Below, piece by piece: positions 15,689 through 21,595 of a stretch of DNA of 21,595 bases; positions within the stretch are counted from its first letter, which is position 1; each line of letters begins with the position of its first letter. Made by a program: the position numbers and the translations under genes. The notes beneath the pieces were generated by a model. It was not told the DNA's origin, searched no databases, and saw nothing but the letters and a program-made list of their open reading frames with translations. The stretch comes from an uncultured Clostridium sp. (lineage in GTDB: Bacteria; Bacillota; Clostridia; TANB77; CAG-508), in NCBI GenBank assembly GCA_900554175.1, contig USGK01000025.1, forward strand, positions 1-21,595, read 5' to 3'.

Positions 15689-17317
15689 ATGATGAAACAA
15701 ATGAAAGAAGGATTAGGAATATCATTAATATCATTAATAGTAACGATTATAGTTTTATTAATATTAGCAGGTGTAACATTAGCGACGTTAACAAGTAAAA
15801 ATGGAATATTGAATAAAGCTGAGACAGCAAGTTTTAGTAATGAAGTAGCGATTTATAAAGAAGAATTAAATCTTACGATTCACAGTGAAGAAATAGATAA
15901 ATTAGGGGAACGTAATGAGAAAATTAATGTAGAAGATGCAAATGAGATAAAAAGTAAATATATACCGAGTTTTAATAAAGAAAAATATTCTGAAAAATTA
16001 GTTATAAAGAATGATAAATTAGTATATATAGGAAAAAATAATGAAGAAGAATATAGAAGAGCTAAAGAGAATGATTTACTACCAGATGATGAATTAATAG
16101 ATGATGAAATATTAGAAGAATATCAACCATTTATAACAGAATGGACGGTTGGTGATAAGGATACTATAGTTTTGCCACTTTCTACATATGGTCATAATAT
16201 TTATAATTTTCAAGTAGATTATGGAGATGGAACAGTAGTTAAAGTTAAATCGGCTACTGATGAGAATGCCACACATGTTTATGAAATTGCAGGAACATAT
16301 ACAGTAACAATAAAAGGACAATGTCCAGGGTTTAAATTTTCAGGATACAATAAAGAAGAAAGTAACAAAAAAATAACAAAAATAATACAATGGGGAAATG
16401 TTTTGAAAAATGAAGGAAAACCTAATAACGGAATAGGTATAGATTTTAAAAATTGTATTAATTTAAAAGGACCTTTACCTGAGCCAACAAAAAATTCGTT
16501 ATCAAAATGTAAGAATGTTTCTTTTGAAAATTGTAAATCTTTAGATGGTAATATACCAAATAATTTATTTCAAAACTGTGTAGATACCAATTTTTCAAAT
16601 ACATTTAATGGTTGTATTAGTTTAACAGGAGAAATACCAGGAGAATTATTTAGTGATTGTATAGATGCAGGTAGTTTTGATGGGTGTTTTGCTAATTGCA
16701 CATGGATAACATCTATTCCAGAAGATTTATTTAAAAATTGTACAAATGCAACAACTTTTAAAGATTGTTTTAGAGGCTGCACATCTATAACAAAGTTACC
16801 AGATAACTTATTTAAAAACTGCACTAACGTAAATAGTTTTATGAATTGCTTTTATGGTTGTACATCCATAACAAAAATACCAAATAACTTATTTGAAAAC
16901 TGCACTAAAGTAAATAATTTCAGAGGAACTTTTGGAAATATTCAAAATTTGGAAAGCATAGGAAACAATATATTTAAAAGTGAACAAACAGTGGATTTTT
17001 ATCAGATATTTGAAGGCTGTTATAATTTAAAAAATATACCAGAAGATTTATTTAAAAATTGCCCTAATACTAGGTCATTTAATTGTGCCTTTAATAGATG
17101 TACTAGTTTAACTGAAATACCTGAAGGTTTATTTGACAATTGCAAGAATGTTGAAGACTTCTATAATACATTTCAAGGTTGTGCAAATATAACTGGAAAT
17201 GCACCTAATTTATGGGAAAGAACAAATGTAAAAAATTCAGCAGGTTGTTTTAGAGGATGTAACAAATTATCAAATTACAATGAAATTCCAACTACTTGGG
17301 GAGGAGGAAAAGTTTAA
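15689..17317 (+). CDS. Prepilin-leader surface protein with PKD domain and cysteine-rich repeats
   Basis: 542 aa. A short basic leader ends KEGLG and is followed by a long hydrophobic helix (about 11-35), the layout of type IV prepilin-like proteins. Cleavage would fall after G10; the usual glutamate at +5 is absent. A charged linker is followed by a PKD-type beta domain (about 165-205, with VDYGDGT and HVYEIAGTYTVTI). About ten repeats from 245 to 530 have a 27-residue period on the pattern C-F-x-G-C-T-S-I-T-x-I-P-x-x-L-F-x-N-C-T. These resemble leucine-rich-like DUF285/BspA-type solenoid repeats. The paired cysteines are regular and could cross-link the stack. Likely anchored outside and used in adhesion or contact; that is inference. 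AGAGGAAG lies 7 nt before the ATG. Confidence 0.8.
   Translation: MMKQMKEGLGISLISLIVTIIVLLILAGVTLATLTSKNGILNKAETASFSNEVAIYKEELNLTIHSEEIDKLGERNEKINVEDANEIKSKYIPSFNKEKYSEKLVIKNDKLVYIGKNNEEEYRRAKENDLLPDDELIDDEILEEYQPFITEWTVGDKDTIVLPLSTYGHNIYNFQVDYGDGTVVKVKSATDENATHVYEIAGTYTVTIKGQCPGFKFSGYNKEESNKKITKIIQWGNVLKNEGKPNNGIGIDFKNCINLKGPLPEPTKNSLSKCKNVSFENCKSLDGNIPNNLFQNCVDTNFSNTFNGCISLTGEIPGELFSDCIDAGSFDGCFANCTWITSIPEDLFKNCTNATTFKDCFRGCTSITKLPDNLFKNCTNVNSFMNCFYGCTSITKIPNNLFENCTKVNNFRGTFGNIQNLESIGNNIFKSEQTVDFYQIFEGCYNLKNIPEDLFKNCPNTRSFNCAFNRCTSLTEIPEGLFDNCKNVEDFYNTFQGCANITGNAPNLWERTNVKNSAGCFRGCNKLSNYNEIPTTWGGGKV
16695..17000 (+). repeat. 81-bp repeats inside the surface-protein gene
   Basis: The best-conserved coding repeats have an 81-bp period (27 codons), for example the three units beginning TGTTTTGCTA, TGTTTTAGAG and TGCTTTTATG. 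They are similar in DNA as well as in protein, so copy number could change by recombination. Flanking units are more diverged. Confidence 0.6.
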
Positions 17318-17432
17318 AGGTATAAAAATATATGTAATAATCCAATTTTTTATATAGACTAAATAAAAAGATTGTGATAAAATAAATATTAGTGAAGAAT
17401 AGGGTAGAAGATAAATTAAAAGAGGGAAAAAG

Positions 17433-18542
17433 ATGAACATTATAAGTATAGTAAGTATAGTTGAAATTATAGTTTTAATATTGGTTTTTATATGGATATA
17501 TATATTATATAAAAAAGAAAAAAGGCATAGTTTAAGAATAGCAAGGATAATTTTAATTATATTATCAATAATAATTGTCATAACACATATCTTATTATCA
17601 AATAAAAATATAAAAGTATCTTCAGACTATTTAATAGAAAAAGAAACAAAAATAGAAGATAATGTAGCTCCAAAAATTTCATTAAATGGAGATGAAAATT
17701 TAGTTCTTAATTCAATATCTGAATATAAAGAATATGGAGTAACGGCAATAGATGATGTAGACGGAGATTTAACAAATAAAGTAGAAATTAAAAGAGAAAA
17801 ATTATCTAATACACAATATCAAGTGAAATATTCAGTTACTGATTCAGCAGGAAATGATTCTGAAACAGTAATTAGAAAAATCTCAATTAAAGATAATAAT
17901 CCAAATAAAAAAGGAGTTATATATTTAACATTTGATGATGGTCCAAGTTCAGATATTACTCCAAAAATTTTGGATGTTTTAAAAAGAGAAAATGTAAAAG
18001 CAACATTTTTTACTATAAATTTCAGCAAAGAAAATGAAGCAATTGTAAAAAGAGAAGTGAATGAGGGACATACAATAGGAATACATGGATATTCTCATGA
18101 GTATAGTCAAATATATTCTTCTGATGAAGCTTATATGAATAATATATTAAAATTACAAGAAAAAATTAAAAATGTTACAGGAGTTACAACAAAATATACT
18201 AGGTTTCCTGGAGGAAGTTCCAACACAATTAGTAAAAAATATTCAAAAGGAATAATGACAAGAATGACACAAAAATTATTGGCGGATGGTTTTTATTATT
18301 ATGATTGGAATGTATCTGGAGAAGATGCAGCAAGTGCCAAGACAAAAGAAGAGGTATATAATAATGTTATAAATGAATTAAGTAAGTCAAGAGCTAATAT
18401 TGTTTTGTTACATGATTTTGGAAAAAGTGAAAAAACGCTTGAAGCTTTACCTGATATAATAAACTATGGTAAACAAAATGGGTATACATTTGAAAATATA
18501 ACAGAACAAACACCTATGATTACTCATGGAGTAAATAATTAA
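17433..18542 (+). CDS. Membrane-anchored polysaccharide deacetylase with Ig-like domain
   Basis: 369 aa. Two N-terminal hydrophobic segments (5-27 and 36-56) anchor it in the membrane. An Ig-like DUF5011-type domain (about 78-152, with EYGVTAIDDVDGDLT) precedes a NodB deacetylase domain (161-360). Catalytic motifs: TFDDGPS (D168, D169), zinc ligands HGYSH (H218, H222), RFPGGS (R257), DWNVSGED (D291, W292) and LLHD (H327). The set is complete, so it should remove acetyl groups from peptidoglycan or another N-acetylated glycan outside the cell, as PgdA-type enzymes do. AGAGGG lies 6 nt before ATG, and a likely promoter with TGA-TAAAAT lies at about 17354-17382. A hairpin overlaps the stop codon. 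Confidence 0.92.
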   Translation: MNIISIVSIVEIIVLILVFIWIYILYKKEKRHSLRIARIILIILSIIIVITHILLSNKNIKVSSDYLIEKETKIEDNVAPKISLNGDENLVLNSISEYKEYGVTAIDDVDGDLTNKVEIKREKLSNTQYQVKYSVTDSAGNDSETVIRKISIKDNNPNKKGVIYLTFDDGPSSDITPKILDVLKRENVKATFFTINFSKENEAIVKREVNEGHTIGIHGYSHEYSQIYSSDEAYMNNILKLQEKIKNVTGVTTKYTRFPGGSSNTISKKYSKGIMTRMTQKLLADGFYYYDWNVSGEDAASAKTKEEVYNNVINELSKSRANIVLLHDFGKSEKTLEALPDIINYGKQNGYTFENITEQTPMITHGVNN

Positions 18543-18565
18543 ATATTATTTACTCCGTGTTTATA
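18525..18565 (+). terminator. Hairpin over the deacetylase stop codon
   Basis: A 12-bp stem GGAGTAAATAAT (18528-18539) pairs with ATTATTTACTCC (18545-18556) around TAAAT; the loop contains the stop codon TAA (18540-18542). The stem extends by three pairs including G-U. The following T tract is weak, so it may stabilise the 3' end more than terminate. Confidence 0.6.
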
Positions 18566-18677
18566 ATTAATAGTAAAAAATATTATCTCACAAATAAAAA
18601 ATAAAGAAAAAATGAATAAAAAAAAGAAAAAAAGAGGAAAATACTAAAAAAACATTTAAAATCACTAAAATACAAAA

Positions 18678-18706
18678 TTGAATAAAAATATGTGTTATGT
18701 TACAAT
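18678..18706 (+). promoter_or_regulatory. Promoter of tRNA-Met
   Basis: TTGAAT (18678-18683), 17-bp spacer, TACAAT (18701-18706), 25 bp before the tRNA. Confidence 0.65.
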
Positions 18707-18731
18707 GCTAAAAGTTGTTTATTTAATATAT

Positions 18732-18808
18732 GGCGATGTAGCTCAGTTGGCTAGAGCACGCGGTTCATACCCGCGGTGTCGAGAGTTCGAATCTCCCCAT
18801 CGCTACCA
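18732..18808 (+). tRNA. tRNA-Met (CAT, elongator type)
   Basis: 77 nt. Acceptor GGCGATG pairs with CATCGCT (G1-U72 wobble, not the unpaired C1-A72 of the initiator). The anticodon stem CGCGG/CCGCG encloses a CAT anticodon, the T arm is GAGAG-TTCGAAT-CTCCC, and CCA is encoded. Elongator Met is the likeliest identity; a lysidine-type Ile tRNA with CAT cannot be excluded by eye. It is probably the integration site of the element to its right. Confidence 0.93.
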
Positions 18809-18826
18809 AAATTTATAAAATGCTTA

Positions 18827-18868
18827 AAAATAGGATGTTTCAATACTTTTGAGACATCTTATTTTTTT
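18827..18868. terminator. Terminator between tRNA-Met and integrase
   Basis: A stem of about 15 bp with G-U pairs (18827-18841 with 18851-18865, core GATGTTTC/GAGACATC) with a 9-nt loop and T's downstream. The A-run on the left makes it usable for the integrase transcript as well. Confidence 0.8.
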
Positions 18869-18870
18869 GA

Positions 18871-18890
18871 TTAGCCACTTTTTAGCCACT
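18871..18890. repeat. Direct repeat TTAGCCACT x2 at the integrase end
   Basis: TTAGCCACT occurs at 18871-18879 and 18882-18890, 11 bp apart, between the terminator and the integrase stop. A related TTTTTAGCCAC occurs at 20010-20020 over the integrase start codon. Such repeats may be arm-type binding sites for the recombinase. Confidence 0.45.
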
Positions 18891-20020
18891 CAGTTCAATA
18901 TAGAATTTAATTTATTAACAGATTTATTTTTTGAAGTATAAGAAGAATGCAAATAAATTTGTGTAATGCTTATTGCTGAATGCCCCATTAATTCAGCTAC
19001 AGTTTCAATGTCTACACCTTTTGATAATAACATAGAGGCATAGGTATGTCTGATAGAATGAAATTTTTTATGTGGTATTTTGCATTCTTTTAAGATTTTT
19101 GTCCATTTAGCTGATACATTTTTTCCTTTTAAAGGATTTCCATTGGTATCTTTAAATAATAAACCTTTTTTGTTTTTTATTTTTAATAGAATATCAATCA
19201 TTGTGCTTGGAATAGGAACAGTTCTAAAAGAGGTTAAAGTTTTGGGAGTTTGAAAAATAGTTTCTATATGTTTAGTATTTTCATTATCATACACATAAAC
19301 CTCTTTAACGCTTCTTTCCACTTTTAAAGTATTATTTTCTAAATTAATATTTTTCCAGTCTAGGGCCAGTAATTCTCCTTGCCTTAATCCAGTAACCAAA
19401 TCTAGCAAAAATAATAATTCAAAATCTGTATTTTTTAAATATTTTTTTATAATATTTATTTCTGATTCTGATAATATTTCGACTTCTTTTTTCTCATTCT
19501 TTATAATTTCATTTTTGTTGCCTTTTATATTAACTTTTGTACATGGATTTTTTAAAATATAGTCATTATCAATACACCAATTGAAAAAAACTTTTAAAAA
19601 TGTATTTAAAGTATTTATTTGAGAATAAGAATATCCATTTTTAGATAAATTATTATAAAATTTTTGTAAATGTATTGATTTTACATTAATTAATTTATTT
19701 CCGGCTATTTCAGATTCTTTTATATAATTTCTATATAAGCCTTCATATCTCTGAAATGTAGAAGGCTTTATTTTTGAAGAATTATGAAGAAAATCAAATA
19801 ACCATGTGTGCATTAATTCTGATAAGGTAAAATCTTCAAAATTAATTATTAGTCCATTTTCAATATTATTAAGATATTCATTTGCTTTTTGTTCTGCTTC
19901 TTTTTTGCTTTCTCCATAGAAATTTTTTAGAATTTTTTTGCCACTAGCAGTATGACCAACTACTTTTCTAATTCTATAATATTCTTTTCCATTTATTTTG
20001 GAATTTGTTTTTTTAGCCAC
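18890..20020 (-). CDS. int: Tyrosine recombinase / integrase
   Basis: 376 aa site-specific recombinase of the phage/ICE integrase family, which integrates and excises the element. An N-terminal arm-DNA binding part (about 5-60), a core-binding SAM-like domain (about 65-155) and a catalytic domain are present. The full catalytic set is there: R213 (TGLRQGE), K260, H321 and R324 (HSIRHTY), H347 (MGHS) and nucleophile Y356. It starts at GTG 20020 with GGAGGG 5 nt before it, and this GTG overlaps the end of the ImmA-like frame, so the two are coupled. It is the last gene of the xre-immA-int operon and points at tRNA-Met, the usual placing for an integrase at its attachment site. Confidence 0.95.
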   Translation of the reverse strand: MAKKTNSKINGKEYYRIRKVVGHTASGKKILKNFYGESKKEAEQKANEYLNNIENGLIINFEDFTLSELMHTWLFDFLHNSSKIKPSTFQRYEGLYRNYIKESEIAGNKLINVKSIHLQKFYNNLSKNGYSYSQINTLNTFLKVFFNWCIDNDYILKNPCTKVNIKGNKNEIIKNEKKEVEILSESEINIIKKYLKNTDFELLFLLDLVTGLRQGELLALDWKNINLENNTLKVERSVKEVYVYDNENTKHIETIFQTPKTLTSFRTVPIPSTMIDILLKIKNKKGLLFKDTNGNPLKGKNVSAKWTKILKECKIPHKKFHSIRHTYASMLLSKGVDIETVAELMGHSAISITQIYLHSSYTSKNKSVNKLNSILN

Positions 20021-20421
20021 GATTTCCCTCCAAATAATAATTATAAGCTTTTCTCACTAAATCTTCAGTAACTCCTAATTCTTCTGCTATTTGATAATAA
20101 TATGTATATCCTTTGTTTATCAATTCTTTTAGTTTATCATAAGGTATTAAGGTTTTAAATGCCCATTTTGTTGCTCTAAATTCTCGTTTTTCTATTTCAT
20201 TTTTTGAATTATTAGAAGTATAAAAGGCATTGCAATAATAATGACCGTAATTCTTCTGCTAATATGGTTTTTTCCTCACTAGAATTGTCTATAATCGAAT
20301 AATTAATGCCAATGGTATAATTATTATCTAAGCAACCAATAATTGCTTTATTTTTCATTTTAAAATCAATTATATCTATATTTTCTTTACTTGCAATATC
20401 ATACAATCTATTTAATTCCAT
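20013..20421 (-). pseudogene. ImmA/IrrE-like gene with a frameshift
   Basis: Read from ATG 20421 (with GGAGG just before it), the first frame gives about 60 residues up to TILAEELR and then runs to a false stop at 20212. Dropping one base at 20245-20247 restores LAEELGHYYCNAF and on to REFRATKWAFKTLIPYDKLKE and a final LVRKAYNYYLEG, stopping at TAA 20013-20015 across the integrase start. The restored product is about 135 aa and matches the short metallopeptidase-type ImmA proteins that cleave element repressors. The AEELGH segment is the zinc-site region. The neighbouring gene is an Xre repressor, the normal target. The extra base breaks it in the middle of that site. It is probably a mutation, possibly a sequencing error. 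Confidence 0.75.
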
Positions 20422-20438
20422 TTTAGCCTCCACTAAAA

Positions 20439-20795
20439 TTATTTACTATATTTCTTTTTCATTTCTTTATAAAATTTCAATGCATCTGCAATTTCTTCGT
20501 CAGTAAGTCCTTCCATTTCTTTATGATAAGCGAAGCGGAACTCTTGCTCATCTTTGTCGTAGTTTCTAATATCAGATTTGCCCATGAGATAATCTAGTGT
20601 GCAATCAAAAATTTCTGACATTTTTAATTTTATATTATCTTTTGGGGTACTATATCCTGCTTCATAATTAGCAATAGCAGTATCATTTTTTAATCCTAAT
20701 TTTTTTGATAAATCTTTTTGAGTCCAATTTCTTTCTAATCTCATTTGTTTTATTCTAATACTTGTTAAATTTAAATTGTTATTTTCATTTTCCAT
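20439..20795 (-). CDS. Xre-family (CI-like) repressor
   Basis: 118 aa. An N-terminal helix-turn-helix (about 11-66: IKQMRLERNWTQKDLSKKLG, then AIANYEAGYSTP) is followed by an acidic/basic C-terminal tail. It should bind DNA as the element's master repressor and be the substrate of the neighbouring ImmA-like protein. The Shine-Dalgarno site AAGGTGAT lies just before ATG. Its promoter and palindromic sites are in the divergent region. The three-gene order xre-immA-int is typical for integrative elements of Bacillota. Confidence 0.9.
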   Translation of the reverse strand: MENENNNLNLTSIRIKQMRLERNWTQKDLSKKLGLKNDTAIANYEAGYSTPKDNIKLKMSEIFDCTLDYLMGKSDIRNYDKDEQEFRFAYHKEMEGLTDEEIADALKFYKEMKKKYSK

Positions 20796-20813
20796 ACAAT
20801 CACCTTTACAATA

Positions 20814-20967
20814 TTCAATTTAATTGAATTATAACATATTTTTTTTTGATTGTAAATACTATAATCTCAATACTTTTGAATATTAACTACAAAAAAATTG
20901 AATTTTTTTTCAAAAAGGTATTGACTTATTCAAAAAGCTTGTATATAATCTGTTCAAGAAAGTTGAA
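20814..20967. promoter_or_regulatory. Divergent control region with TTCAA-N5-TTGAA operators
   Basis: The minus promoter for xre is TTTACA (plus 20851-20856), 17 bp, TATAAT (plus 20828-20833). The plus promoter for the cro-like gene is TTGACT (20921-20926), 17 bp, TATAAT (20944-20949). Perfect 15-mers TTCAA-N5-TTGAA lie at 20814-20828 (at the xre start point) and 20953-20967 (at the plus start point). Imperfect copies lie at 20866-20880 (upstream of the xre -35) and 20929-20943 (in the plus spacer). A single repressor such as the Xre protein could hold both promoters. Confidence 0.7.
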
Positions 20968-20984
20968 GAAAAGAGGTGAAAGTG

Positions 20985-21215
20985 TTGAATAAATATGCTA
21001 TATATGTAAATACTGAAGAATTAAAAAAAGCTAGATATAAGAGTAAAAAAAATTATGAAGATATGTCTACAGAAATGGGAATGAAGAGCCCAATTAGTTA
21101 TTACAATATTGAAGTAGGAATTGTAGAACCTAAAATTAGTCAGATGATTAAAATATCAGAGATTTTAAAGAGACCAGTAACAAAATTTTTTAACTTTAAA
21201 CTTCAAAAAAATTGA
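20985..21215 (+). CDS. Cro-like helix-turn-helix regulator
   Basis: About 76 aa. The central region resembles an Xre-type helix-turn-helix (residues about 10-60: VNTEELKKARYKSKKN, then a second helix, MGMKSPISYYNIE, EPKISQMIKISEILK). It would oppose the divergent repressor in the usual CI/Cro arrangement. It lies just downstream of the strong plus promoter. The start is uncertain: GTG 20976 lies inside the AGAGG site, so TTG 20985 or GTG 20982 is likelier. A 15-mer TTCAA-N5-TTGAA at 21202-21216 overlaps its stop codon. The match is weaker than for the repressor. Confidence 0.65.
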   Translation: MNKYAIYVNTEELKKARYKSKKNYEDMSTEMGMKSPISYYNIEVGIVEPKISQMIKISEILKRPVTKFFNFKLQKN

Positions 21216-21234
21216 ATAAAGAGAGGACAAAATA

Positions 21235-21480
21235 ATGGAACAAGAATGGATTAGTCTAAATCAATTTATGAAACGAAACCATATAGGACATGAAACAGCA
21301 CTAAGATTAATAAATAGTGGAAAGCTAGAATATGAAAAAACAGGGAAAAATCAATACAAAATTAAAGTTTCTAAAAATGAAAAAATTGATGAAACAATGG
21401 AAAAACTGATTAGAGAAAATGAAGAATTAAAAGCATATATAAGGACAATACAAAACATTTCGAATCAAATAAAAGTTTAG
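21235..21480 (+). CDS. Excisionase-like small DNA-binding protein
   Basis: 81 aa. It resembles winged-helix or MerR-like excisionase proteins: WISLNQFMKRNHIGHETALRLINSGKLEYEKTG is a typical first helix-turn-helix and wing, followed by a charged coiled-coil tail (EKIDETMEKLIRENEELKAYIR). It would assist element excision. AGAGAGGA lies a few bases before ATG, in line with the cro-like gene in one plus-strand operon. Confidence 0.6.
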   Translation: MEQEWISLNQFMKRNHIGHETALRLINSGKLEYEKTGKNQYKIKVSKNEKIDETMEKLIRENEELKAYIRTIQNISNQIKV

Positions 21481-21496
21481 AAAAGAGGTAAAGAAA

Positions 21497-21595
21497 ATGA
21501 AAAAAATAAATAAAAACAAATTATATCAATTTATAGGACGAGCAGTAGTATATAGCAGTTTATACATAGGAATAGTAGCATTTGGAATATGGGCA
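21497..21595 (+). CDS. Partial small membrane protein, runs off the window
   Basis: ATG 21497 after AAAGAGG (about 21483-21488). 33 residues are visible: a basic start (MKKINKNKLYQFIGR) and the beginning of a hydrophobic helix (VVYSSLYIGIVAFGIWA). It is the third gene of the plus-strand operon and continues beyond the end, so its family is not known. Confidence 0.5.
   Translation, partial: MKKINKNKLYQFIGRAVVYSSLYIGIVAFGIWA

Noticed and set aside
15689..17317. A CRISPR array or a structural tandem array in the repeats
   Set aside because: The repeats are in-frame codons of one open frame with diverging sequence, not identical repeats with unique spacers.

Overview
The window is very AT-rich DNA with A/T-ending codons, strong purine-rich ribosome binding sites and sigma-A type promoters with 17-bp spacers. 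It encodes a clostridial-style DUF2207 protein, a deacetylase and a prepilin-like surface protein. Together these suggest an uncultured Clostridia (Bacillota) chromosome, probably of gut or similar anaerobic origin; that assignment is inference. Only the ends are ordinary: a housekeeping pair on the left (aspS and leuS, convergent over one bidirectional terminator) and the edge of an integrated element on the right.

Layout. (1) 1-4480: aspS (+) and leuS (-). (2) 4480-5180: a tRNA-Leu locus divergent from leuS, with a promoter-bearing 5' half of a tRNA-Leu gene that breaks off in the anticodon arm, then an intact tRNA-Leu(CAA). (3) 5180-12300: an accessory, partly decayed region. It holds three isolated orphan genes with unusual codon use, each with its own promoter, Shine-Dalgarno site and terminator (5184-5432, 6456-6854, 11467-11943). 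It also holds a DUF218/YdcF protein, two orphan multi-pass membrane proteins, a MATE efflux gene broken by an in-frame TAG behind an attenuator-like leader, the ATPase half of a histidine kinase translationally close to a PAP2 phosphatase, and small decayed coding remnants. (4) 12400-18560: a HAD phosphatase-like protein, a subtilisin-like protease broken by a TGA exactly where a tryptophan is expected, a membrane DUF2207 C-terminal-domain protein, a prepilin-leader protein with a PKD domain and cysteine-rich 27-residue leucine-rich-like repeats, and a membrane-anchored polysaccharide deacetylase. The last three look like cell-envelope functions. (5) 18730-end: tRNA-Met followed by the integrase end of an integrated element: int, a frameshifted ImmA-like gene and an Xre repressor on the minus strand. 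A divergent cro-like gene, an excisionase-like gene and a partial membrane protein are on the plus strand and run off the window.

The most interesting signals are: two otherwise intact genes each carrying a single in-frame stop (TAG in MATE, TGA at a Trp site in the protease); a short leader with a terminator ahead of the MATE gene; a set of TTCAA-N5-TTGAA palindromes that sit on both divergent promoters of the integrated element; a near-identical 33-bp promoter block used by two unrelated genes; and the trio of orphan self-contained gene cassettes. I do not see a convincing multi-gene new defence or biosynthetic system. The best candidates for new biology are the prepilin/PKD/repeat surface protein with its neighbours and the orphan cassettes.
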